Shown: positions 34,211 through 41,988 of the stretch, in pieces | Position numbering within the stretch: position 1 is the stretch's first letter | Layout of the letters: each line of letters begins with the position of its first letter | From: Gordoniibacillus kamchatkensis | GTDB taxonomy: Bacteria; Bacillota; Bacilli; Paenibacillales; NBRC-103111 | Length of the DNA: 46,712 nucleotides | Assembly: GCF_000829455.1 (NCBI RefSeq) | Contig: NZ_JXAK01000055.1 | Coordinates: forward strand, 1-46,712 | Direction: 5' to 3' | Notes under the pieces: model-generated | What the model saw: only the letters and a program-made list of their open reading frames with translations | Told to the model about the DNA's origin: nothing | The model's database searches: none | Translations under genes and position numbers: made by a program

Positions 34211-35002
34211 GTGGATATCCCGGCACTTATCGCGTTTGTGTTTATTTTGGGCTTGCGCCACGGTTTGGATGCCGATCATTTGGCCTGCATCGACGGCTTG
34301 ACGCGCTATAACCACCGGATGAACAGCCGGATTACGCGCTGGATCGGCACGCTGTTCTCGCTTGGACACGGCTTGATCGTCACTGCCGTCGCGGTCATTA
34401 TCGGCAATATTTCCGAGCGGTTCGTCATTCCCGACGCCGTGGACACGTTTGTTACCTGGTTTTCGATCTGCTCGCTGTTTCTGATCGGCACGCTCAACAG
34501 CTACAACTTGCTCAGGGTCAGGTCAGGACCCAGTCAGCTGGAAGCGGTCAAGGGGCGCCTCATTCCCCGCGTCCTGCGGGAGACGACGAATCCGCTGCTC
34601 ATTATGGCGATCGGCGCTCTGTTCGCGCTCGCTGCGGACACCGTCAGCCAAACGTCGGTGTGGGCGCTGGCCGCCGGCCACGCGTACATGCCGTTCGTGC
34701 TCGGGGCTACGTTTACGCTGGGGATGGTGCTGACCGATTCGATCGATGCGTGGATCGCTTACCGGCTCATCGGCCAAACCGGCCGTTCGGGACGGTCCGC
34801 GTCGCGCTGGATGGGCTGGCTCGTCGTGACGCTCGCGTACGGTGTTTCGTTCTATGAGGCGGTGTCGTTTTTCCGCCCGTCCGCGGACGATCTTCCCGAG
34901 CTGGTCGGGCTCGTCGCCTTCCTGTTCTTGCTCACGGCTTTCGCCATCGTGCTCGTGCGCGATAAGCGGCGCAAGGCGCTCGACGAAGGAGGCGGGATAT
35001 GA
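34211..35002 (+). CDS. NiCoT-family cobalt/nickel permease
   Basis: 263 residues from GTG 34211 with GGAGGG upstream. Helix II carries the metal signature RHGLDADHLACIDGLTR (H-x4-D-H), and the second motif LFSLGHGLIVTAVAVII is the LGHG form of the family. About seven to eight hydrophobic helices are visible. Family members (HoxN, NixA, NhlF) import Ni2+ and/or Co2+ at high affinity. The location in a B12 operon behind a cobalamin riboswitch points to cobalt. Confidence 0.93.
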   Translation: MDIPALIAFVFILGLRHGLDADHLACIDGLTRYNHRMNSRITRWIGTLFSLGHGLIVTAVAVIIGNISERFVIPDAVDTFVTWFSICSLFLIGTLNSYNLLRVRSGPSQLEAVKGRLIPRVLRETTNPLLIMAIGALFALAADTVSQTSVWALAAGHAYMPFVLGATFTLGMVLTDSIDAWIAYRLIGQTGRSGRSASRWMGWLVVTLAYGVSFYEAVSFFRPSADDLPELVGLVAFLFLLTAFAIVLVRDKRRKALDEGGGI

Positions 35003-35409
35003 CTGTGACCGGGGGCGCGGTAACGAAAAGGGCGGTGCTGGCGCAAGTGTTGATCTGCTCCGGATGCTGCTGCGGGAAGACGGAGAAAGGGAAGCCGCCC
35101 GTGCCTGTCGACTGGCTGAAGGCCCGGTGGAAAGAGCTCGGGCTCAAAAAGCGGGTGCAGCTTACAATCAGCGGCTGCCTCGGGCCGTGCGATCTCGTCA
35201 ACGTTGTCTGCGTCATGACGCAGCAGGGACCGGTGTGGCTGGGCGGCTTGACCGACTTCGATCATTATGCCGCGATCGCGGATTGGGCGAGTGCGGTTAT
35301 GGAGCGCGGAGCTTTGCTGCCGCTGCCGGAGGAGCTGATGCGGTTTGCTTTTGAGCGGTTTGATGTGGGGGCGGGGGCTGGCTTGTATACCGCGCTTCCT
35401 ATCAACTGA
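34999..35409 (+). CDS. Thioredoxin-fold 2Fe-2S ferredoxin-like protein (CbiW-like)
   Basis: 136 residues, ATGA overlap with the permease. Conserved cysteines C20, C23, C24 and C25 (ICSGCCCGKTEKG), then C60 and C64 (SGCLGPCDLVNVV), fit the thioredoxin-like 2Fe-2S ferredoxin arrangement. A related small Fe-S protein, CbiW, belongs to the B. megaterium corrin operon at its 5' end. A role as electron donor to CbiH60 or another redox step is inferred. It is the last gene of the operon. Confidence 0.82.
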   Translation: MTVTGGAVTKRAVLAQVLICSGCCCGKTEKGKPPVPVDWLKARWKELGLKKRVQLTISGCLGPCDLVNVVCVMTQQGPVWLGGLTDFDHYAAIADWASAVMERGALLPLPEELMRFAFERFDVGAGAGLYTALPIN

Positions 35410-35430
35410 GTTTCACATATACAAGAGTGT

Positions 35431-35473
35431 AAAAGGAGATTCCCCCTTGTTGAGAAGGGAAGTCTCCTTTCTA
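35431..35473 (+). terminator. Terminator of the corrin operon
   Basis: AAAGGAGA-TTCC pairs with GGAA-G-TCTCCTTT around a ~14-base loop, followed by a short T-rich stretch. It also stands at the 3' side of the convergent SDR gene. Confidence 0.75.
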
Positions 35474-35500
35474 TCTGCCTCTATCCGCGGCATGCGGCCG

Positions 35501-36400
35501 TTACAATCCCGAAATTTCCCCGCCATTGACATGGAATGTCTGTCCGATCACGAAGGTGGAATCGTTCGAAGCCAAGTATAAGTAAATAGGCGCGATTTCA
35601 AACGGCTGGGCCGTCCTTCTCATGGGACCGGGAGCATCGAAAGTCCCGTAAAACATGTACAACTCAGGCGGAAGGGAAGAGGCGATGAGGGGAGTCCACG
35701 TTCGGCCCGGAGCGACGGCATTCACCCGGATGCCACGCTCGATGAGGGAAGCCGCCAACGAGCGGGTAAAAGCGCTGACCGCTCCCTTGCTCGCCGAATA
35801 AACAGCAAATTCCGCGAAGCCTTTAACGGCAGCGATCGAGCTTGTATTAATGATGGTGCTGCCAGGCTTCAAGTGCGGAACCGCTGCCTTGGTAAAGTAA
35901 AAACAGGAGAAAACATTCGTTCGAAACGTCCGCTCCAGCTGTTCGGCGGATATTTGTCCGATATCCGGTTGATATTGCATTTCTCCCGCATTGTTGATCA
36001 AAGTATCGAGCCGCCCGAATTCGGACAACGTTAGCTGGACGGCGCGGCGGCAAAATTCCTCGTTTCCAATGTCCCCGGCAATCGTCAAGCATCGGCGGCC
36101 GAGCTGCCGGATTGTTTCTTTCGTCTCCGCGGCGTCTTCATGCTCGTTCAAATAAACTACCGCAATGTCTGCGCCTTCCCGGGCAAATAAATACGCAATC
36201 GCACGCCCGATTCCGCTGTCCCCGCCCGTTATAATCGCCACTTTATTGTGCAGCTTGCCCGGTCCGGCTTGCCCGGGCTGCTCCGAAACCGGTCTCGGCC
36301 GCATGAGAGCTTCCGATCCCGGCGGGGCAGGCTGCACCTGCGGCGGAAACTCGACGGGGATATTTTCGCACTTGGTCACATAATGGCCGTACGCATTCAC
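35501..36400 (-). CDS. SDR-family oxidoreductase (general-stress glucose-dehydrogenase-like)
   Basis: 299 residues from GTG 36400 behind GGAGGG. After a ~50-residue Pro-rich N-terminal extension come the NADP-type motif TGGDSGIGRAIAYLFAREGA, NNAG (137-140), S187/S188, and the catalytic Y201-x3-K205 in VYSASKGAVSAF. C-terminal FVIGQTFHVNGGEI is usual. The extension and GGDSGIG place it with Bacillus YhdF/YhxC-type proteins, often of the SigB stress regulon. The substrate is unknown. Confidence 0.92.
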   Translation of the reverse strand: MNAYGHYVTKCENIPVEFPPQVQPAPPGSEALMRPRPVSEQPGQAGPGKLHNKVAIITGGDSGIGRAIAYLFAREGADIAVVYLNEHEDAAETKETIRQLGRRCLTIAGDIGNEEFCRRAVQLTLSEFGRLDTLINNAGEMQYQPDIGQISAEQLERTFRTNVFSCFYFTKAAVPHLKPGSTIINTSSIAAVKGFAEFAVYSASKGAVSAFTRSLAASLIERGIRVNAVAPGRTWTPLIASSLPPELYMFYGTFDAPGPMRRTAQPFEIAPIYLYLASNDSTFVIGQTFHVNGGEISGL

Positions 36401-36435
36401 GACGTCCCTCCATTTCGGCTTTCCCTGCTTTCAAG

Positions 36436-36939
36436 TTATTCCCCGGACCGAAATGGGTGCCCGGCAAGACTCTTTTCAATAAACCGGTAAGCGCAGATCA
36501 AGATCAAGGCCGCGATCGGGTAAGTGGGAATGGAATAATACAACCTCCAGGTCCTGTAGGTCAGGAAGCCGAATTTCAGACTGATCCATTCGAAGCAAAG
36601 CGCATAGCATGTCCAAGCCGCCAAGTACCAAATGAGCTTTTTGCCGCGTATTCCCCATTTGTCGTAGTAATACAAAAAAATTATCGAATACGGCGTATAA
36701 ACGAAAGCGTGGGCATAGGCCGCCATAGGCTCGTAGGTCTCATTGTCGAGACAGTCGTATACATGAAAAGGCGTGGCTGCGATAGCGTAATCGATCGTCG
36801 CGATGAAAGCGATGTTGTACACCCATAGAATGATGAGCGTCGCGGGACGGAAATGCTTTCGAATCATCACGATATAGGACATAAGGACGATGGAGGCAAC
36901 GACCACGAACCATTCGTTCTTGTCAAAGATAAAATTCAT
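36436..36939 (-). CDS. Membrane protein, CBO0543-like
   Basis: 167 residues, about five hydrophobic helices (WFVVVASIVLMSYIVMIR, then ATLIILWVYNIAFIATIDYA, with helices near residues 80-95, 100-120 and 135-155). Aromatic-rich and resembling the CBO0543 family common in sporeformers, function unknown. The start lies 3 bases after the preceding gene, with GGAGGA inside that gene's end, so the pair is an operon and translationally linked. Confidence 0.8.
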   Translation of the reverse strand: MNFIFDKNEWFVVVASIVLMSYIVMIRKHFRPATLIILWVYNIAFIATIDYAIAATPFHVYDCLDNETYEPMAAYAHAFVYTPYSIIFLYYYDKWGIRGKKLIWYLAAWTCYALCFEWISLKFGFLTYRTWRLYYSIPTYPIAALILICAYRFIEKSLAGHPFRSGE

Positions 36940-36942
36940 AGG

Positions 36943-37416
36943 CTAATTGGTTCCTCCGGCATAAAGCTTGCGACGAAACATCTTCATAATGCCGACCAAA
37001 AGCAAATTGTGAATAAGCCAAAAGGCGGCCGACCACCAGAGCTTCAACCAGACGTGGACGAAAACGCCCAACACGCTGGACAGCCATTCTATGCCTGTGG
37101 TCAGCGCCGCAAAGCTCAAAATGCAGACAAGCTTCATTCTGCCGCTTTTTAACGCACAATAACTGTTTAGAAACAGCATGCCAAGGACAGGGTAAAGGAC
37201 GGTTCGGTTGAGAAGATGGGCGAATTCGGGACCAGGCTCGTTCGGATTGATGGAGCTTTTGAAATTCATCGTCTGGATCGCGGAATAATTTTGCACAAAG
37301 ATGGCGCTGAGGCACCAGTAAAGGAAAATTTCGATCGGGAGGAGACGCTTCTTTCGGATGCTGAAGAAGGCGAATGCAAAACCGGCATTGACGAGAAGGA
37401 AAAAAATAAAAACCAT
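36943..37416 (-). CDS. Membrane protein, CBO0543-like paralogue
   Basis: 157 residues with four to five helices (FIFFLLVNAGFAFAFFS, IFLYWCLSAIFVQNYSA, VCILSFAALTTGIEWLS, AAFWLIHNLLLVGIM). CAGGAGATGAGGG precedes the ATG. Length, topology and the WLS/WIS-x-K/L pattern suggest a paralogue of the protein at 36436. Such tandem pairs are frequent in Paenibacillus. Function unknown. Confidence 0.78.
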   Translation of the reverse strand: MVFIFFLLVNAGFAFAFFSIRKKRLLPIEIFLYWCLSAIFVQNYSAIQTMNFKSSINPNEPGPEFAHLLNRTVLYPVLGMLFLNSYCALKSGRMKLVCILSFAALTTGIEWLSSVLGVFVHVWLKLWWSAAFWLIHNLLLVGIMKMFRRKLYAGGTN

Positions 37417-37589
37417 CGGCCCTCATCTCCTGATTTTTCGACATGGAACCAATCCAGCCCATCGCCCTATAATATTTGCTTGTCGCTGGCAGCTTATCCC
37501 GTTACTCCTGCACGATCGTCGCCAACCCCCCCACCTTCACTTTATTGCCCTCCCCGCACCGCAAAATCGTGCTACTTCATGAAAACTGG

Positions 37590-37603
37590 AGCAAACGCTT
37601 TCA
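37590..37603 (-). promoter_or_regulatory. cre site (full consensus match)
   Basis: Read on the minus strand, TGAAAGCGTTTGCT matches TGWAARCGYTWNCW at all 14 positions. It lies 127 bases before the binding-protein gene and fits CcpA control. Confidence 0.7.
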
Positions 37604-37689
37604 GAAAACGCAATCATGTCTAGGCGAACGACAAAACAGTGCAGACGATCGACCGACACAACCCGACAGCGCGGTGCTACTATAAGTTT

Positions 37690-37703
37690 TGCAAACGATT
37701 TCT
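37690..37703 (-). promoter_or_regulatory. Second, weaker cre-like site
   Basis: The minus strand reads AGAAATCGTTTGCA, 12 of 14 consensus positions. It sits directly after the possible -10 box, where binding would block transcription. Confidence 0.4.
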
Positions 37704-37729
37704 GTGAATCCATAGGAGGGTTTATATCC

Positions 37730-38824
37730 ATGCAGAAAAAACAAGTCATCGCATTGCTCGCCCTGACGGCTATGCTCGGTTTGACGGCGTGCGGCAGCAA
37801 CGGCTCCGGCAGCGCGGGTGCCGGCGGCGCGGCAAGCAAAGACAATAACGCAGCGGCGGCTCCCGCAAAGACAGATAACGGCGGAGCGAAAGGCCAGCCA
37901 AACATCGGCGTCGCCATTTACAAGTTCGACGACACGTTCATGACGGGCGTGCGCAACGCGATCTCCGATGCGGCGAGCGGCAAGGCGAAAGTCGATATCG
38001 TCGACAGCCAAAACTCCCAGCCGACCCAGAACGACAAAGTCGACCTGTTCATCACGAAAAAGGTGAACGCGCTTGCCATCAACCCGGTCGACAACACGGC
38101 GGCCGGCGTACTGATCGACAAGGCGAAAGCGGCGAACTTGCCGATCGTATTTTTCAACCGCGAGCCTAGCGCGGACGATCTGAAGAAATACGACAAGGCT
38201 TACTATGTCGGCGCGAAAGGGTCCGAGTCCGGTACGATGCAAGGACAAATCCTCGCCGACTACTGGAAAGCCCATCCGGAAGCCGACAAAAACCACGACG
38301 GCGTGATGCAGTACGTCATGCTGACCGGCGAGCCGGGACATCCGGACGCGGTAGCCCGCACGAAGTACTCCATCGACGCGATTACCGGCGCCGGCATCAA
38401 AGTGCAGAAGCTGGCCGAAGATACCGCCATGTGGGACCGCGTCAAAGGTCAGGAGAAAATGGCGGCGTTCCTCGCGGCGAACGGCGACAAAATCGAAGCC
38501 GTACTTGCCAACAACGACGACATGGCGCTCGGCGCTATCGAAGCTCTGAAAGCGGTCGGCTATTTCAAAGACGGCAAATATATACCGGTCGTATCCGTTG
38601 ACGCTACCGCTCCGGGCCAACAGGCGCTGCAGGACGGCACGCTGCTCGGCACGGTGCTGAACGACGCGAAGAATCAAGGCAAAGCGACGCTCAACCTGGC
38701 CGCTGCCCTTGCTCAAGGCGTAACGCCCGACAAGGCATCCATCGGCTACGACATCACGGACGGCAAGTACATCTGGGTGCCCTACAAAAAAATTACGAAA
38801 GACAACATCGCCGACGCGAAGTAA
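37730..38824 (+). CDS. mglB: Sugar ABC importer, MglB-like binding lipoprotein
   Basis: 364 residues from ATG 37730, with ATAGGAGGG upstream; in-frame codons before it lack a binding site. Lipobox LGLTACGSNGSG, then a Ser/Gly/Ala-rich tether. The mature part is a periplasmic-binding-protein type I (VAIYKFDDTFMTGVRNAI, DLFITKKVNALAINPVD, ANNDDMALGAIEALKAVG, VVSVDATAPGQQALQDGT). The order binding protein, double ATPase, permease and the sequence class fit MglB for D-galactose/methyl-galactoside, although a glucose or related hexose cannot be ruled out. Confidence 0.9.
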   Translation: MQKKQVIALLALTAMLGLTACGSNGSGSAGAGGAASKDNNAAAAPAKTDNGGAKGQPNIGVAIYKFDDTFMTGVRNAISDAASGKAKVDIVDSQNSQPTQNDKVDLFITKKVNALAINPVDNTAAGVLIDKAKAANLPIVFFNREPSADDLKKYDKAYYVGAKGSESGTMQGQILADYWKAHPEADKNHDGVMQYVMLTGEPGHPDAVARTKYSIDAITGAGIKVQKLAEDTAMWDRVKGQEKMAAFLAANGDKIEAVLANNDDMALGAIEALKAVGYFKDGKYIPVVSVDATAPGQQALQDGTLLGTVLNDAKNQGKATLNLAAALAQGVTPDKASIGYDITDGKYIWVPYKKITKDNIADAK

Positions 38825-38839
38825 TCGGCCGATATGCGG

Positions 38840-38886
38840 AAAAGGCAAGGAAGCGGACGCGTGCGCCTACGCCCTTGCCTTTTTCT
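38840..38886 (+). terminator. Intercistronic terminator-like hairpin between mglB and mglA
   Basis: AAAAGGCAAGG (38840-38850) pairs with CCTTGCCTTTT (38873-38883), with more T following. It would lower transcription of the ATPase and permease genes relative to the binding protein, or protect the mglB message. Confidence 0.8.
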
Positions 38887-38935
38887 TTTGCTGCTTACGT
38901 CAGACTTCACAGAAACGACCGCAGGAGGCGAAACC

Positions 38936-40456
38936 ATGGCTGAAGACCGCTTTTTGCTGGAGCTCAATAACATTTCGAAGCAGTTTCCGGGCGTCAAGGC
39001 GCTTGACGACGTTACGCTCAAGATCCGCCCCGGTACGGTTCACGCTCTGATGGGAGAGAACGGAGCGGGCAAATCGACGCTCATGAAATGCTTATTCGGG
39101 ATCTACACGCCGGACAGCGGCGAAATTTACATGAACGGCGAGAAGAAAAACATTACGAACTCCAAAGACGCTTTGGAGAACGGGATTTCGATGATTCACC
39201 AGGAGCTTCATCCGGTTCCGTACCGCAACGTGATGGAAAATATATGGCTGGGCCGCTTCCCGACCAAAGGGTTCGGGCCGATCCGGTTCGTTGATCATAA
39301 AAAAATGCAGCGCGACACCGTGCGCCTGTTTCAAGACCTTGATATGGACATCGATCCGAAGACAATCGTCGGCACGCTGTCCGTATCCAAAATCCAGTCT
39401 ATCGAAATCGCCAAAGCGGTTTCCTTCCAGTCGAAAGTCATTGTAATGGATGAACCGACTTCGTCCTTGACCGGGAACGAAGTGGAGCAGCTGTTCAAAA
39501 TCATAAATGAACTCCGCAGCCGCGGCGTCTCCATCATCTACATTTCCCACAAGATGGAGGAAATTTTGCGCATTTCGGACGACGTGACGATCATGCGGGA
39601 CGGCAAAAAGATCGGCACCTGGCCGGCCGCCGAGCTGACGACGGACCTGATCATTTCGCGGATGGTCGGGCGCGACTTGACCGAACGTTTTCCGGAGCGC
39701 AGCAACGTGCCCGGCGATGTGGTCATGAAGGTGGAGGGGCTGACTTCTCCGATTGACCGTTCGTTCAAGGACGTCTCCTTCGAGCTGCGTAAAGGGGAAA
39801 TTCTCGGCATCGGCGGCCTCGTCGGGGCGCAGCGGACCGAGCTGATCGAAGCGCTGTTCGGGCTCAGGGCCATATCCGCCGGACGCATCGCCATGAACGG
39901 CCACGAGGTTTCCATCAAATCGCCGATCGACGCCAAGAAGCACCGAATCGCGCTGCTCACCGAGGAGCGCCGAGTCACGGGTATTTTTCCGGTACTGAAC
40001 ATTATGGAAAATACGGTCATTGCCAATCTGGACCGGTACCGTTCCGCGCGGTTTCTGCTGAGCGACAGCAAAATGAAGCGCGAAGTCGACGACAGCATCG
40101 AGAAGCTGCGCGTCAAGACGCCGTCGATGAAGCAGCTTATCCGCAACTTGTCCGGCGGCAACCAGCAGAAGGTGCTGCTCGCCCGCTGGCTGCTCACCGA
40201 TCCCGACATTTTGCTGCTCGACGAACCGACGCGCGGCATCGACGTCGGCGCGAAGTTCGAGATTTACACCATCATTGCAGAACTGGCCAGGCAGGGCAAA
40301 AGCATTGTCATGATCTCGTCGGAAATGCCGGAGCTGCTCGGGATGTCGGACCGGATCATGGTCATGCGCGAAGGCCGGCTGTCCGGCATCGTTGACGGCA
40401 AACACGCCACGGAAGAAGAGATTATGCGCCTGGCCGCGCAAACTTCGGCATCTTAA
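38936..40456 (+). CDS. mglA: Sugar ABC importer, MglA-like double ATPase
   Basis: 506 residues from ATG 38936 (CAGGAGG upstream). Two ATP-binding domains: the first has Walker A GENGAGKSTLMK, a signature LSVSKIQSIEIAKA and Walker B VIVMDEPTSSL; the second lacks a canonical Walker A (GIGGLVGAQRTELIEALFG), has signature LSGGNQQKVLLARWL and Walker B LLLDEPTRGIDVGAK. This asymmetry is normal for MglA/RbsA/XylG. It powers uptake with MglB and MglC. Confidence 0.95.
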   Translation: MAEDRFLLELNNISKQFPGVKALDDVTLKIRPGTVHALMGENGAGKSTLMKCLFGIYTPDSGEIYMNGEKKNITNSKDALENGISMIHQELHPVPYRNVMENIWLGRFPTKGFGPIRFVDHKKMQRDTVRLFQDLDMDIDPKTIVGTLSVSKIQSIEIAKAVSFQSKVIVMDEPTSSLTGNEVEQLFKIINELRSRGVSIIYISHKMEEILRISDDVTIMRDGKKIGTWPAAELTTDLIISRMVGRDLTERFPERSNVPGDVVMKVEGLTSPIDRSFKDVSFELRKGEILGIGGLVGAQRTELIEALFGLRAISAGRIAMNGHEVSIKSPIDAKKHRIALLTEERRVTGIFPVLNIMENTVIANLDRYRSARFLLSDSKMKREVDDSIEKLRVKTPSMKQLIRNLSGGNQQKVLLARWLLTDPDILLLDEPTRGIDVGAKFEIYTIIAELARQGKSIVMISSEMPELLGMSDRIMVMREGRLSGIVDGKHATEEEIMRLAAQTSAS

Positions 40457-40475
40457 GAGGGGGTACACCATCAAC

Positions 40476-41492
40476 ATGAATTCAAATACGAATCGTATCG
40501 GCAATTTCATGACGCAGAACGCGATTTATATCGTTCTCATCGTTCTGGTCGTCGGTATCGCGATCAAGGACCCGAGCTTTCTGAACATCGGCATTTTGCG
40601 CGATATTTTGCTGCAATCTTCTACGCGGGCGATTATCGCGCTCGGTGCCGGCTTTATTCTCATCACGGCGGGGACGGACTTGTCCGCAGGCCGCGTCGTT
40701 GGCTTCACTGCGGTGCTGTCCGCTTCGCTGCTGCAGCGTCCCGATTACGCGCGTCTTTTCTTCCCGGATTTGCCGCACCTGCCGCTGTGGCTGCCAATCG
40801 CTTTGGCGATCGCCGCCGGTCTCGTCGTCGGTTTGATTAACGGTTTTATTGTAGCCAAGCTGAGCGTCCCGCCATTCATTGCCACGCTCGGCACGATGGT
40901 CGCCGTCTACGGCGTCAACTCCATCTATTTCGATATGAAGCCGAACCAGTCGCAGCCGATCGGCGGCCTTCGCCCTGATTTTACGACGCTCGGGACCGGA
41001 TTCATCGGCAAAAGCGGGCCTTACTCCATTCCGTACATCGTCATTATCGCCATCGTCATAGCCGCCATCGTCTGGGTCATTTTCAATAAGACGCGGCTCG
41101 GCAAAAACATGTACGCCATCGGCGGCAACATCCAGGCGGCCAAAGTGTCGGGCATTAACGTCGGCCGCAACCTGATGGCGATCTATGCGATCGCCGGCGC
41201 CCTGTACGGCCTCGCCGGGGTATTGGAAGCAGCCCGCACGGGCGGCGCGACGAACAACTACGGCAATATGTACGAGCTGGACGCCATCGCAGCCTGCGTC
41301 GTCGGCGGCGTATCGACCTCCGGCGGCATCGGCACGGTGCCTGGCATTCTTGCCGGGGTGCTCATTTTTGGCGTCATCAACTACGGCTTGACGTTCATCG
41401 GCGTAAGCCCGTACTGGCAGCTGATCATCAAAGGCGCGATCATCGTCGCCGCCGTCGCCTTCGACATCCGCAAATATTTGACGAAGAAATAA
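40476..41492 (+). CDS. mglC: Sugar ABC importer, MglC-like permease
   Basis: 338 residues from ATG 40476 with GAGGGGG upstream. About ten hydrophobic helices; ALGAGFILITAGTDLSAGR and the loop NIQAAKVSGINVGRN followed by GALYGLAGVLEAARTGGATN are hallmarks of the BPD_transp_2 (MglC/RbsC) family. Dimer forms the channel. Start 20 bases after mglA. Confidence 0.95.
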   Translation: MNSNTNRIGNFMTQNAIYIVLIVLVVGIAIKDPSFLNIGILRDILLQSSTRAIIALGAGFILITAGTDLSAGRVVGFTAVLSASLLQRPDYARLFFPDLPHLPLWLPIALAIAAGLVVGLINGFIVAKLSVPPFIATLGTMVAVYGVNSIYFDMKPNQSQPIGGLRPDFTTLGTGFIGKSGPYSIPYIVIIAIVIAAIVWVIFNKTRLGKNMYAIGGNIQAAKVSGINVGRNLMAIYAIAGALYGLAGVLEAARTGGATNNYGNMYELDAIAACVVGGVSTSGGIGTVPGILAGVLIFGVINYGLTFIGVSPYWQLIIKGAIIVAAVAFDIRKYLTKK

Positions 41493-41506
41493 TCCCATCT
41501 CCACGC

Positions 41507-41548
41507 AAAACGATGCTGCCGCGCTTACAGCCGGGCAGCATCGTTTTT
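41507..41548 (+). terminator. Terminator of the mgl operon
   Basis: AAAACGATGCTGCC pairs with GGCAGCATCGTTTT around a 13-base segment and ends in six T. Confidence 0.92.
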
Positions 41549-41640
41549 TCGACCTGGTTCGGGTGGCTGGCAGTTTGTGTATGGCTGGAGCCGCATGGAG
41601 CCAAGGAGGAGCGGGTACGTTATAGCGGGAGGTGTAACGC

Positions 41641-41883
41641 ATGCCGACAATGACAGACGTTCCAACCGCTCCAACCGCTTCGAAACCGGATCTCTCCCCG
41701 GTACAAATTTGGCGATGCCGGAGCAGCTCCTGCAAGGCGTGGGTTCGCGCCGAACTGGCTGCCGGGGCCAAACCGAGCTGCCCTCTGTGCCAAGGGGAGA
41801 TGATCCGCGGCATCAAGCATTTGCCGAAGCTGGTTACCAAAGTGAAGGCGCAGAAGAAAAAAGCCGATGTCGTCCCTTGGTGA
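41641..41883 (+). CDS. YdjO-like cold-inducible zinc-ribbon protein
   Basis: 80 residues with GGGAGGTG before the ATG. A four-Cys ribbon (WRCRSSSCKAWVRAE, then PSCPLCQGEMIRGIKHLPKL) matches the YdjO family of small Bacillales proteins, induced on cold shock in Bacillus subtilis. A basic C-terminal tail follows. Molecular role unknown. Confidence 0.85.
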   Translation: MPTMTDVPTAPTASKPDLSPVQIWRCRSSSCKAWVRAELAAGAKPSCPLCQGEMIRGIKHLPKLVTKVKAQKKKADVVPW

Positions 41884-41915
41884 TGGCTCTGGCCGAGTTG
41901 AGTTGCTATGAAGAG

Positions 41916-41942
41916 GCCCGCGGCTTATAGCCGCGGGCTTTG
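41916..41942 (+). terminator. GC-rich hairpin between convergent genes
   Basis: GCCCGCGGC pairs exactly with GCCGCGGGC around TTATA, followed by TTTGCC. It lies between the YdjO-like gene and the reverse-strand chemoreceptor; the T tract is short. Confidence 0.65.
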
Positions 41943-41988
41943 CCATGACGGAGCCCATGCCGTCTGCCGGACGGCACGGGCACACATT

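Larger units (their letters stand above)
37417..37729 (+). other. Divergent intergenic region with promoters and cre sites
   Basis: This 313-base gap separates the reverse-strand membrane pair from the mgl-type operon. It holds two cre-like sites listed separately, a possible -10 TACTAT (37678-37683) for the operon, AGGAGG at 37712, and a minus-strand TATTAT near 37468-37473. No gene is seen. Confidence 0.6.

Noticed and set aside
39092-40510. 472-codon minus-strand open frame
   Set aside because: Shadow of mglA, whose ATPase motifs are unambiguous.
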